In this document: piece by piece, positions 1 through 8,148 of the stretch | How positions within the stretch are numbered: position 1 is the stretch's first letter | Layout: each line of letters starts with the position of its first letter | Origin: Sulfurospirillum arsenophilum NBRC 109478 | GTDB lineage: Bacteria > Campylobacterota > Campylobacteria > Campylobacterales > Sulfurospirillaceae | Assembly: GCF_000813345.1 (NCBI RefSeq) | Contig: NZ_BBQF01000006.1 | Span: 1 to 56,887 of the forward strand | DNA: 56,887 nucleotides | Direction of reading: 5' to 3' | Made by a program: the position numbers and the translations under genes | The notes under the pieces: generated by a model | What the model was told of the DNA's origin: nothing | What the model saw: the letters and a program-made list of their open reading frames with translations, nothing else | The model's database searches: none

Positions 1-62
1 TTATTAAATAACACGTTAGTAAACTCCGAAAAATAAATTACATTTACAATTAACTAACAATC

Positions 63-1061
63 CTATACCAACTCATCTTCAGCATAATCTCTTGTCGCAA
101 TTGTCCCGATAATCTCATCCCATCGCATAGGGCTTAAACCATCCCCTGGACGTTTAATGGTGATATTTTCTTCACAAAAACGTTCACCTTTGACAATAGC
201 TTTACACGTAATGATAGATTTACGTGCAATTGGCATATTTTTTATCTCACTCTTACTCGGTTTTTTGAGCCCGTTTCCTAAAGCAATTTCAATATTTCGT
301 ATCGCTTTTATCATGGATTCTAGCTCATCTGGGTCTAGCGAAGCTTTATGGTCAGGTCCTTCCATGGTCTTATCAAGTGTAAAGTGTTTTTCTATAATCG
401 AGGCACCCATTGCCACCGCCGCAATAGGAACTTCTATGCCATTGGTATGGTCAGAATAACCAATATCAACTTTAAAAGCTTGAGCTATCGTTTGCATGGC
501 AAGAAGATTGACATCTTCCATAGGTGTTGGATATTCGGTATTCGCATGTAAGATCGTAATATGCTCTTTTTTAGTTCCAGCATTGATGAGCACATCTAAT
601 GCATCCTCAATCTCACCTATATCTGCCATACCTGTGGAAAGAATAATTTTTTTTTGAAGTTTCCCAATAGCTCGCAGATAAGGAAGATTGGTGATTTCTC
701 CACTTGGAATTTTAAAGATTTCAATTCCCAAACTATCAAGTAAATCAATGCTATCATGGTCAAAAGGTGTTGATAAAAACATGATATTTTTTTGATTGCA
801 ATAAGCAATAAGCTTTTTATGCGTGTCCAAATCAAGTTCTAGCTTTTTAATCATGTCATATTGAGATTCTGCACCATCGGTTGTTTGTTTTTGATACTCA
901 GCTTTTTGTGCTCTTTTAGAAACAAGCCTATCCGCTTTAAACGTTTGAAACTTCACAGCATCTGCCCCAGCAACACATGCCACATCAATAAGTTTTTTAG
1001 CTAACTCTAAACTACCATTATGATTGACCCCAGCTTCTGCGATGATAAAAACTTTGCTCAT
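63..1061 (-). CDS. neuB: NeuB-family nonulosonic acid synthase (legionaminate/sialate type)
   Basis: A 332-residue NeuB-family synthase, expected to condense phosphoenolpyruvate with a 6-carbon N-acyl amino sugar to form a 9-carbon nonulosonic acid in the cytoplasm. The N-terminal barrel (about residues 5-245) shows IAEAGVNHNG, GADAVKFQ, STGMAD, and GYSDHT followed by EKHFTLD and GPDHKAS, all family hallmarks. A C-terminal SAF (antifreeze-like) domain (about 275-330) ends in KRPGDGLSPM, which resembles the legionaminate/sialate branch more than PseI. It overlaps the upstream acyltransferase gene by 4 bases (ATGA) and follows a LegC-type aminotransferase, so LegI is a reasonable guess. The hydrolysing epimerase and a LegB dehydratase are not seen and may lie to the left. 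An A9 run sits in the coding strand at 647-655. Family is certain, exact substrate inferred. Confidence 0.9.
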   Translation of the reverse strand: MSKVFIIAEAGVNHNGSLELAKKLIDVACVAGADAVKFQTFKADRLVSKRAQKAEYQKQTTDGAESQYDMIKKLELDLDTHKKLIAYCNQKNIMFLSTPFDHDSIDLLDSLGIEIFKIPSGEITNLPYLRAIGKLQKKIILSTGMADIGEIEDALDVLINAGTKKEHITILHANTEYPTPMEDVNLLAMQTIAQAFKVDIGYSDHTNGIEVPIAAVAMGASIIEKHFTLDKTMEGPDHKASLDPDELESMIKAIRNIEIALGNGLKKPSKSEIKNMPIARKSIITCKAIVKGERFCEENITIKRPGDGLSPMRWDEIIGTIATRDYAEDELV

Positions 1062-1633
1062 TTAACCACACTCCCTGCTTTTACAAAACCGCTCACTTGC
1101 GTATACTCTTTACATGTAGAATTGCTTCCATAAAAAGTAGTTTCTTTTACTTGAACACCACCATTAACAATAGCCCCCGTTGAGATATGACAATAGTCTC
1201 CAATTATTGCGTCATGCTCTATTAACGCCTTACTGTTAATAATACAATTTTTTCCTATCACAGCATTTGCATTGACCAAAGCATGGTGCATAATAATGGT
1301 ACCTTCTCCAAGTCGTGAATGTTTTGAAACATACGCTAAAGGAGAAATAATCACAGGTAACGTGTACCCTAAACGTTTCAACGTTTCAAAAAGCTTGATT
1401 CTTACTTCGGATGATTTGATTTGTCCTACAGTGATAAGTGCATACTTATACTGTTTGTGTAAATCTTCCAAATCCTCATCACTTCCCAAAATTTTATAAC
1501 CTAAAACCTCTTTACCTACAAGCTCTTTTTTATCAATAATTCCGACAATATCAAATTTTCCCTCTTGCTCAATGACGTCAATAACTGCGTTACAGTGTCC
1601 ACCACCACCAATAAGGATAATTTTTTCTTTCAT
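1058..1633 (-). CDS. NeuD/PglD-family sugar O- or N-acyltransferase
   Basis: A 191-residue acyltransferase of the NeuD/PglD family. The N-terminal part (about 1-80) is the small Rossmann-like domain starting IILIGGGGH, which in PglD binds the UDP-sugar. The rest is a left-handed beta-helix of hexapeptide repeats (about 95-190; IIMHHALVNANAVIGKN region), which binds acetyl-CoA. In legionaminate pathways the equivalent enzyme (LegH) N-acetylates the 4-amino sugar made by LegC; in sialic-acid loci NeuD O-acetylates. Its position directly between legC and neuB, with a 4-base overlap on both sides, favours the LegH role. One TACATGTA palindrome copy lies at 1111-1118 and encodes Ser-Thr-Cys-Lys. 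Family is sure, acceptor is inferred. Confidence 0.85.
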   Translation of the reverse strand: MKEKIILIGGGGHCNAVIDVIEQEGKFDIVGIIDKKELVGKEVLGYKILGSDEDLEDLHKQYKYALITVGQIKSSEVRIKLFETLKRLGYTLPVIISPLAYVSKHSRLGEGTIIMHHALVNANAVIGKNCIINSKALIEHDAIIGDYCHISTGAIVNGGVQVKETTFYGSNSTCKEYTQVSGFVKAGSVVK

Positions 1634-2769
1634 ACTCTCACCGAACTAGGAATATTAACAACTCTTTCTTCAAGCCAAAGCGACTCTGATAAATCACCAC
1701 ACTGGCACGCTTTAAACATCTCTAATTTATTCATCAGCGTCCAAATAGGACGACTCATCACGCCATTACTATTGGTATATTCTAAAAACATATCTCTTTG
1801 CTCTTTATTTTCAAGCAAAATTGCATTAAGCCAATAATTTGACTTTGAATTTTTAGGCTCTTTGACATAGCTTATATTTGAGTCTTGAAAAAATTCTTCG
1901 TATAATTTTGCTAATGCTCTTTTATTTTCTAAAAATCCATCCAATTGCTCAAGTTGAGCGACCAAAAGAGCAGCATTTAAATTTGGCAAACGATAGTTAT
2001 AGCCTATTTCATCATGTACAAATTCCCATTTATGAGGTACTTTTGCCGTAGTGGTGATATGTTTTGCTTTTTTGGCAAGAGTTTCATCATCCGTTACGAC
2101 AACACCGCCACCACCACTGGTAATGATTTTATTGCCATTGAAACTAAATGCACCTACTTTACCAAAAGTGCCGGTATGTTGGCCTTTGTAGTAACTTCCA
2201 AGCGATTCTGCAGCATCTTCCACCAAAGCGATATGCCATTCATCACAAATGGCCTTTATCTCATCTATCCGACACGGATGACCAAAAGTGTGCATAGGAA
2301 CACACGCTTTAATGATCTTCCCCGTCGTTTTATTAATACACTGATTCCCTTTTACTTCGGCATTTTTATTTAAAAATAGATGTAAAGCATCAGGAGATAA
2401 ACCCATCGTATCCCTATCTACATCTACGAAAATAGGCGTTGCCCCACAATATGTTATAGCATTACATGTAGCGATAAATGTTAAAGGCTGCGTAATGACT
2501 TCATCATCTTTTCCAACACCCATCAAAACTAAGCTTACATGTAAAGCTGCAGTGCCATTTACCGTCGCTATGGCATACTTACTTCCTACATGTAAAGCAA
2601 ATTCTTTTTCGAATCTATCGACATATGCTCCAACACTTGAGACAAATGTAGAGTCTATACAATCGTTAAGATACTTTTTCTCATTCCCTATAAAACGAGG
2701 CTCATGAAGAGGAATAAACTTTTTTGTAGCAAATGTATTTTGGATAAATTGTACTATTTTGTCATTCAT
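1630..2769 (-). CDS. legC: LegC-family PLP-dependent sugar aminotransferase
   Basis: A 379-residue DegT/DnrJ/EryC1-type aminotransferase that matches the LegC subfamily, which transfers an amino group to a 4-keto-6-deoxy nucleotide sugar on the way to bacillosamine-like and legionaminic acid precursors. Visible features are the N-terminal PRFIGNEKKYL, the cofactor region VEDAAESLGS, and the PLP-lysine motif SFNGNKIITSGGGG, where the Lys after Asn forms the Schiff base (about residue 205). The start has a GGA element 10 bases upstream. Three TACATGTA copies lie within 132 bases (2463, 2536, 2587), read as ATCN, LHVS and LHVG. It overlaps the next gene (acyltransferase) by 4 bases. The nucleotide carrier (GDP or UDP) cannot be told from sequence. 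Confidence 0.88.
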   Translation of the reverse strand: MNDKIVQFIQNTFATKKFIPLHEPRFIGNEKKYLNDCIDSTFVSSVGAYVDRFEKEFALHVGSKYAIATVNGTAALHVSLVLMGVGKDDEVITQPLTFIATCNAITYCGATPIFVDVDRDTMGLSPDALHLFLNKNAEVKGNQCINKTTGKIIKACVPMHTFGHPCRIDEIKAICDEWHIALVEDAAESLGSYYKGQHTGTFGKVGAFSFNGNKIITSGGGGVVVTDDETLAKKAKHITTTAKVPHKWEFVHDEIGYNYRLPNLNAALLVAQLEQLDGFLENKRALAKLYEEFFQDSNISYVKEPKNSKSNYWLNAILLENKEQRDMFLEYTNSNGVMSRPIWTLMNKLEMFKACQCGDLSESLWLEERVVNIPSSVRV

Positions 2770-2782
2770 TTATATGATCCAT

Positions 2783-3757
2783 TTAAATGTTTTTATACTT
2801 TTGGTCATCTGGATTTTCAAGAAAACCACTCTTAACTACTTGGATAATTTGTCGAATACCATCTGGCACTGTTTTGGTAATCTTAAATCCTAATTCATTT
2901 TTTATTTTTTCAAAAGAAACACGATAATCTCGGGGATCTTCATTTTTTTGTACATATTTTACTTTAGCTTCTGGCAGTTGCTTTTTAATTTCATCAACAA
3001 TCATTTGCTTCTGATAATTTTCATTTGTATCGCCAACATTAAATACATTAAACTCTACTTTATCAAGGTCAGCTTCAAAAACAGCTAAAACACCTCTCGA
3101 CAAATCTAAAACATGACAATAAGGTCTCCAAAATTGTTCTCCAAAAATGACCAATTCTCTACCCATAGCTAACTCTTTGGTAAATTCATTAACAGTCAAG
3201 TCAAATCTAATCCTTGGAGACAATCCATACACTGTTGAAAATCTCAAACAAGTTGGTTTTGTAATATTATTACGGTTTTGAGACAAAAGATAGTTTTCAA
3301 ATTCCACTTTTGTTTCTGCATAAAGCGAAACTGGTTTTAATTCTGATGTTTCATCTACATAGGCATTTGCATCTGACATTTTCCCATAATTACTACATGT
3401 TGAAGCAAAGACAAATCTTTTAACCCCCATTTTATTAGCAATATCATAAGTCAATTTTGCACCATCTACATTGATGTCTCTTGTTAAACTAGGATTTACT
3501 GCACATGCTGGATCACCAACAATAGACGCTAAATGAGCAACATAATCTATATCTTTTAAAGCGATTTTCAAATCTTCTTCATTTCTAATATCACCTTTTA
3601 CAAACTCAAAGCTATTATTATTGAGTAGTTCAACAATAGACTCTCCACCAAAAGACAAATTATCAAGAACTCTTACAAAATAACCTCTTTCTAATAACAA
3701 TTTTACCAATACGCTACCAATATAACCAGCGCCACCTGTTACTAAAACTTTTTTCAT
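2783..3757 (-). CDS. NAD-dependent epimerase/dehydratase (extended SDR)
   Basis: A 324-residue extended short-chain dehydrogenase that acts on nucleotide sugars. It begins with the NAD-binding motif TGGAGYIGS, has KGDIRN for adenine recognition, and the catalytic Tyr-x3-Lys in YAETK (about residue 147) with upstream Ser in ASTCSNYG. The family covers 4-epimerases, 4,6-dehydratases and 4-reductases; the substrate is not clear here. It could be the missing LegB-like dehydratase by position, but it lacks the STDEVYG motif typical of 4,6-dehydratases, so epimerase or reductase is more likely. Start is supported by AGAGGA 5-6 bases before ATG. It is 13 bases from legC, in the same leftward series. 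Confidence 0.8.
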   Translation of the reverse strand: MKKVLVTGGAGYIGSVLVKLLLERGYFVRVLDNLSFGGESIVELLNNNSFEFVKGDIRNEEDLKIALKDIDYVAHLASIVGDPACAVNPSLTRDINVDGAKLTYDIANKMGVKRFVFASTCSNYGKMSDANAYVDETSELKPVSLYAETKVEFENYLLSQNRNNITKPTCLRFSTVYGLSPRIRFDLTVNEFTKELAMGRELVIFGEQFWRPYCHVLDLSRGVLAVFEADLDKVEFNVFNVGDTNENYQKQMIVDEIKKQLPEAKVKYVQKNEDPRDYRVSFEKIKNELGFKITKTVPDGIRQIIQVVKSGFLENPDDQKYKNI

Positions 3758-3770
3758 TCTATTCCTCTTT

Positions 3771-5294
3771 TTAGATTTTTATATTATGTTCTATCAATTT
3801 AAAAATTAAACTCTCTATATCTTCATCTGTATTCATATAAGCAATCCTTAGTATATTGTAATAATCTTTTATTTCTTGCGTATTATTATGCAGTAAATAC
3901 AATAATTTCTCTTCAAAAAGAGCATATTCATCATCAACTAATGTCCCCAAATCATTTTCTACTGAAAAGCCTGAAATGATTTTATCTAAATTTAAATTCA
4001 ATACTTTTTTACCCATGCCAAGTGCTTCAAAACCTAATGTTGAAGTATAAAACACGATGATATTTGATTTTAAAACTTCTTCGTACGAATTTTTTTCCAT
4101 ATCATCATCTATAAAAATCCCAGCATCTTTTAGCATAGCATCTATCTTTGAAACATCTTGATTGAGTTTTTCTCCAAACATAGACAAGTTTTTACGGTCT
4201 AATCTTGCCCGATAGCTTATTGTATATTGAGGGTAAGCTTTAGTAAAATGACATAAAAAATCTATGCACTTAAAGTAAGTTTCTGTGTTATATTCCACTA
4301 ACTCTAAAGCAGATATTTGTTCAACAAACAATATGTCATAAATATTAGTTTGGATTTGTAATCTATCAATATTGAGTAAACTATTATATAACTTGAGTGA
4401 TCCTACGCCAAGTTTATTTTGAGAAACCATACCCTTTTGTATTTCAATATTTTTCAAACCGAAACCAAGATAATAATCCGAATAAAGATACATATCACCC
4501 ATACGATTAGAAATATATCCCTGTTTGTACCCATTTTGTAGAATCATAATTGTATCAATATTTTTTTTATAGATAAAATAACGCAAAGCACCATAGCCAT
4601 TATCATCAAAACTGACCAAAACTTTTGATTTTATACAAGCAACATCCATTTCAAATATAGCAATAGCTCGATACATCCTAAACATAAGCTGTAAAATATC
4701 TAAACCTAACGTATTACAAAGTCTAAAATATAAAAAAAATCTCTTACACATACTCATAAAAATCTGCCTCGAGCTTTTTGCCAAATAATAATGATTATAT
4801 TTGGCATGGGCTGGAAATAGATTATTCTTGGTATAAAAGCCCTGTCCTTCAATTTTTTCTTGTGTATCTGAAAATTTATCTTTACCACTTTTAAACGTAA
4901 GAAGAATAGCAGTCTTATAACCCTTGAGTCGCTTAAATAGCCTTTGGTAATTTTCATCGAAACCATACGAAAAACAATTGTCAAAAAGTACATCTGATGT
5001 ATTTTGAGTATGAACTCTTTTCCCAAAAATTGACATTACCATAAAATATATACTTACCACGCCATAAAAAAGAGAGCTTTTGAATTTTTTTGGTGACAGA
5101 AGATAACTATTAGAACCATCATTAATAGTTGCAACCAAATAGTTTTTTATAGTATCTGCTACAATATTTTGAGGAAGCAAAAAATCTTCTTCTAAAGCAC
5201 TTTCAATTTTCTCAAATTCTTTTCGATGCTGAGTATAATATTCTTCAACTTCATCATAAACCGAATATACTACTTGTCTATTCAAAATGAACAT
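3771..5294 (-). CDS. unrecognised protein, possible GT-B-like surface glycan transferase
   Basis: A 507-residue protein I cannot place with confidence. There is no signal peptide. A hydrophobic stretch near residues 75-90 (LFYGVVSIYFMVMSIF) and another near 190 suggest membrane association. The C-terminal third has a pattern like the donor-binding half of GT-B enzymes and CDP-glycerol/polysialyl-type transferases: FYTSTLGFEALGMGKKVL (about 415-432), where a Ser/Thr pair precedes a Glu and a Gly-Lys. A hydrophobic-strand, VLVSFDDNGYGALR, and MILQNGYKQGY sit in the middle. It overlaps neuA by 17 bases and lies among nonulosonate genes, so a transferase using a CMP-nonulosonate is an attractive but unproven guess. 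A8 run in codons near 4561. Confidence 0.5.
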   Translation of the reverse strand: MFILNRQVVYSVYDEVEEYYTQHRKEFEKIESALEEDFLLPQNIVADTIKNYLVATINDGSNSYLLSPKKFKSSLFYGVVSIYFMVMSIFGKRVHTQNTSDVLFDNCFSYGFDENYQRLFKRLKGYKTAILLTFKSGKDKFSDTQEKIEGQGFYTKNNLFPAHAKYNHYYLAKSSRQIFMSMCKRFFLYFRLCNTLGLDILQLMFRMYRAIAIFEMDVACIKSKVLVSFDDNGYGALRYFIYKKNIDTIMILQNGYKQGYISNRMGDMYLYSDYYLGFGLKNIEIQKGMVSQNKLGVGSLKLYNSLLNIDRLQIQTNIYDILFVEQISALELVEYNTETYFKCIDFLCHFTKAYPQYTISYRARLDRKNLSMFGEKLNQDVSKIDAMLKDAGIFIDDDMEKNSYEEVLKSNIIVFYTSTLGFEALGMGKKVLNLNLDKIISGFSVENDLGTLVDDEYALFEEKLLYLLHNNTQEIKDYYNILRIAYMNTDEDIESLIFKLIEHNIKI

Positions 5295-5958
5295 TCTCTC
5301 TTTGTTGCATTAGTCCTTCTAAAATTACCCAATCATTTGGCTCATCTATTTCATACATATTTTCTTCAGACATTTCATAAACTGCTATTTTGCCACTAAG
5401 CCTATTTTTATCCCTTAAAATATTGCCTACTTTATTGATATAAAAAGCTCCATTTTCTGCCAAAATACCATCAAAATCTTGCCTTCTAGGGCGATTTTTA
5501 TAATCATAGTTGATAGGTATACCCTCAGGTGTCCAAAAAAACTTTTTTAATTTGACACACGTGAGTAAACTATCCGCCTTTTCGGCATTAAACAGTTCAA
5601 ATGCCGATTTAAAATCTTCACTTGTTGTTAGCGGAGAGGTCGCTTGAACAAGAAAAAAATTATCCTCTAGTGAAAAAGTTTTTTTATGTAAAAATTCCAA
5701 CATTACAGATTCTGTACTTGAAGTATCTACTGCATTTTCAACATCTCTGTCGTACACTTCAACACTTGAAAAATTAAATCCCTCAACAATTTCTTTAATC
5801 TTTTTGCAATCTGTTGCCACTACAATCTTATCAATAATCTTTGATTCCACCAAAGCTTTAATATTCCAATATAAAAGAGGTTTGCCACAAAAATCTTTTA
5901 TATTTTTAAAAGGGATCGATTTACTTCCACATCTTGCTGGTATAAATGCTATATTCAT
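5278..5958 (-). CDS. neuA: acylneuraminate (CMP-nonulosonate) cytidylyltransferase
   Basis: A CMP-nonulosonate synthetase that activates the 9-carbon acid with CTP in the cytoplasm. The hallmark is the N-terminal IPARCGSKSIPFKNI with the nucleotide-binding Arg, Ser and Lys; QATSPLT and the ENGAFYI region are also family features. The open frame runs up to 6030, but the extra 24 residues are unlike the family, and the ATG at 5958 begins exactly at MNIAFIPAR, so I use it (226 residues, a normal length). A short frame with a better ribosome site ends in TGA overlapping this ATG (see 5955-6035), which suggests coupled translation. It could be NeuA, LegF or PseF; the pairing with two NeuB proteins and LegC favours a sialate or legionaminate substrate. 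Confidence 0.88.
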   Translation of the reverse strand: MNIAFIPARCGSKSIPFKNIKDFCGKPLLYWNIKALVESKIIDKIVVATDCKKIKEIVEGFNFSSVEVYDRDVENAVDTSSTESVMLEFLHKKTFSLEDNFFLVQATSPLTTSEDFKSAFELFNAEKADSLLTCVKLKKFFWTPEGIPINYDYKNRPRRQDFDGILAENGAFYINKVGNILRDKNRLSGKIAVYEMSEENMYEIDEPNDWVILEGLMQQRENVHFE

Positions 5959-6035
5959 AGGTGTATATCTTTTATAATACAAAGAATCACTTTTTTCATT
6001 TCTTTTATTTTCGATCGACATAAGTAACATTTCAT
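5955..6035 (-). CDS. possible 26-residue leader ORF coupled to neuA
   Basis: A short frame, ATG at 6035-6033 and TGA at 5957-5955, would encode 26 residues starting MKCYLC. GGAG lies 8 bases before its ATG, the best-spaced ribosome site in the gap after manC. Its TGA overlaps the likely neuA ATG at 5958 (ATGA). It could serve only to bring ribosomes to neuA, which has no good site of its own, or it could be chance: the alternative neuA start at 6030 uses the same GGAG with 13-base spacing. The peptide is Lys- and Cys-rich and matches nothing I know. Confidence 0.3.
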   Translation of the reverse strand: MKCYLCRSKIKEMKKVILCIIKDIHL

Positions 6036-6050
6036 TATTTTATCTCCATT

Positions 6051-7088
6051 TTAATACAATCCATTAGTTTTTAAAAATCCCATGATCTCTTTCACTTTGC
6101 CTGAAGATCCTTTTTTTGAAACAAACACTGCTTTGCTACTTTCGACAATAATTAAATCATCAACATCAATTGTAATAATAGGTTTTTGGCTACTTGTAGC
6201 AATAAAATTATTGTGCGCATTAACACTAATATGTGCACTACAACAAGTATTGTTATTGTTATCTTTTGGTAACTCATTATACAAAGATTCAAAACTACCC
6301 AAATCAGACCATTCCATATCTGCAAAAACAACTTTTATCAAAGACGATTTTTCCATTACTGCATAATCTATACTATCTTCAGGAATAGCACTCATTTTTT
6401 CTTCATTGATATAAATAGTATCTTGTAATATCTCTTTAGCTTCAAAAGCGATAAGTGAACTTTCATAAATTGTAGGGGCATATTTTTGAAGTTCTTCTAA
6501 AAAAACTCCCGCTTTAAAGCAAAAAATTCCACTATTCCAATAATAATTCCCCTGTTGTATATACTCTTTAGCTTTTTCTAAACTTGGTTTTTCTCTAAAA
6601 GAGACGACATCTTCACCATTGGATTCGATATACCCATAACCAATTTCTGGATAGTGCGGGTTAATGCCAAAAGTGACTAAATTTCCATTGGTGGCTAATT
6701 CTTTGACTCTTTTGATAACATCATCATATACTTTTTCATTTTTGATAAGATGGTCTGAGGGAGTTACCAAAACTATCTCATCAGAGGGCAAACACATACA
6801 AGCTAAAGCTATTGCAGGTGCCGTATTTCGACCTATTGGTTCAACTAAAATTTTACCTATCAGCGTTTGTCCTAATTCAGCTTTGATAATACCTAGTTGT
6901 TCTTTGTTGGCTACGAGAAAAATACTATCACATATTTGCCTATTTCGCTTTAGCGTTTTATCAAATAACGACTCTGTTTTTTGTGTCTCTTCGTTGTAAA
7001 AAAATTTAATAAACTGCTTTGGCATACATCTATGACTTATAGGCCAAAGTCTCGTTCCGCTACCGCCACATAAAATAATATTGGTCAA
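6051..7088 (-). CDS. manC: mannose-1-phosphate guanylyltransferase, single domain
   Basis: A GDP-mannose pyrophosphorylase that makes GDP-sugar from GTP and hexose-1-phosphate. Signature CGGSGTRLWPIS followed by PKQF, then EPIGRNTAPAIALA, TPSDH and YGYIE, are typical of ManC. At 345 residues it is only the nucleotidyltransferase part; the roughly 120-residue C-terminal cupin (phosphomannose isomerase type II) found in usual ManC is missing, and such a cupin is found instead in the CBS protein at 10050-10796. The start is TTG with AGGA 7 bases upstream, 9 bases after gmd. The next gene, gmd, uses GDP-mannose, which supports the mannose assignment; a GDP-amino-sugar role like PtmE is possible. 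Confidence 0.88.
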   Translation of the reverse strand: MTNIILCGGSGTRLWPISHRCMPKQFIKFFYNEETQKTESLFDKTLKRNRQICDSIFLVANKEQLGIIKAELGQTLIGKILVEPIGRNTAPAIALACMCLPSDEIVLVTPSDHLIKNEKVYDDVIKRVKELATNGNLVTFGINPHYPEIGYGYIESNGEDVVSFREKPSLEKAKEYIQQGNYYWNSGIFCFKAGVFLEELQKYAPTIYESSLIAFEAKEILQDTIYINEEKMSAIPEDSIDYAVMEKSSLIKVVFADMEWSDLGSFESLYNELPKDNNNNTCCSAHISVNAHNNFIATSSQKPIITIDVDDLIIVESSKAVFVSKKGSSGKVKEIMGFLKTNGLY

Positions 7089-7097
7089 AATACCATC

Positions 7098-8132
7098 CTA
7101 AAAAGAGTTGCCATCTTTATTTCTTCGCATATCCGCTTCAACCATAAGGTAACACAACTCTTCTAATGTCGTTTTTGCTTCCCAGTTTAACTCTTTTTTC
7201 GCTTTAGACGCATCGCCTATTAACAAATCTACCTCTGCAGGTCTATAAAATTTTGGATTTACTCGAGCAACTTCTTTGCCAGTCTTGACATCAATTGCGA
7301 TTTCATTTTCATCTTTTCCACGAAAATCCAAAGCTATATCAGCAGCCTTAAACGCCATTGTTAAAAAGTCTCTGACTGATTCTGTTCTATTGGTCGCCAA
7401 AATATAGGTATCTGGAGTTGGTGCTTGTAGCATCAAATGCATTCCCTCGACATAATCCTTCGCATAACCCCAATCTCTTTTTGCGTCCAAATTGCCTAAT
7501 TCTAAACAATCTTGTAACCCTAGCTTTATTTTTGCAACACTATCAGTAATTTTTCGTGTGACAAACTCTTTCCCTCTTAGTGGAGATTCATGGTTAAAAA
7601 GTATTCCGCTTGCACCAAAAATATTGTAAGATTCACGATAATTTATAGTCATCCAATGGGCATAAAGCTTTGCCACACCATAAGGACTTCTTGGATAAAA
7701 GGGTGTTTTTTCAGTTTGTGGAACTTCTTGAACTTTTCCAAACATTTCAGATGTTGAAGCCTGGTAAAATTTAATTTTATGATTAACAAGCCTAATAGCT
7801 TCTAATAAATGTACTGCACCAAGGCCTGAAATATGCGATGTAGTCAAAGGTTGTTCAAAAGAAACTGCAACAAAACTCTGAGCAGCAAGATTGTAGACTT
7901 CATCTGGACGGATAGTATCAATCAATCTCATAGAATTGGCTTGATCAGTCAAATCATATTCAACTAATTTTAGATTTTCATGACCTTTGATTCCAAGTTC
8001 TTCAATTCTCCAAAAATTTTCAGAACTGGTTCGTCTATAAGTTCCATAAACTTCATATCCCTTATTAAGGAGAAGCTGACTAAGGTATGCTCCATCTTGC
8101 CCTGTAATACCAGTTACAATTGCTTTTTTCAT
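7098..8132 (-). CDS. gmd: GDP-mannose 4,6-dehydratase
   Basis: A 344-residue extended SDR that converts GDP-D-mannose to GDP-4-keto-6-deoxy-D-mannose with bound NADP. It shows [16 protein letters not shown], the DLTD adenine motif, STSEMFG with the catalytic Thr/Ser-Glu, and Tyr-x3-Lys in [10 protein letters not shown], with NHESPLRG and the C-terminal FYRPAEVD typical of Gmd. AGGA lies 6-7 bases before the ATG. It follows the NeuB fusion and precedes the single-domain manC. No GDP-fucose synthase or Rmd reductase is in the window, so the fate of the keto sugar is unknown; the SDR at 2783-3757 is one candidate for the next step. Confidence 0.93.
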   Translation of the reverse strand: MKKAIVTGITGQDGAYLSQLLLNKGYEVYGTYRRTSSENFWRIEELGIKGHENLKLVEYDLTDQANSMRLIDTIRPDEVYNLAAQSFVAVSFEQPLTTSHISGLGAVHLLEAIRLVNHKIKFYQASTSEMFGKVQEVPQTEKTPFYPRSPYGVAKLYAHWMTINYRESYNIFGASGILFNHESPLRGKEFVTRKITDSVAKIKLGLQDCLELGNLDAKRDWGYAKDYVEGMHLMLQAPTPDTYILATNRTESVRDFLTMAFKAADIALDFRGKDENEIAIDVKTGKEVARVNPKFYRPAEVDLLIGDASKAKKELNWEAKTTLEELCYLMVEADMRRNKDGNSF

Positions 8133-8148
8133 AAATTATCCTAATATA

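Noticed and set aside
1-62. Gene or regulatory site at the left edge
   Set aside because: Only AT-rich sequence with no frame, hairpin or promoter that I can support.
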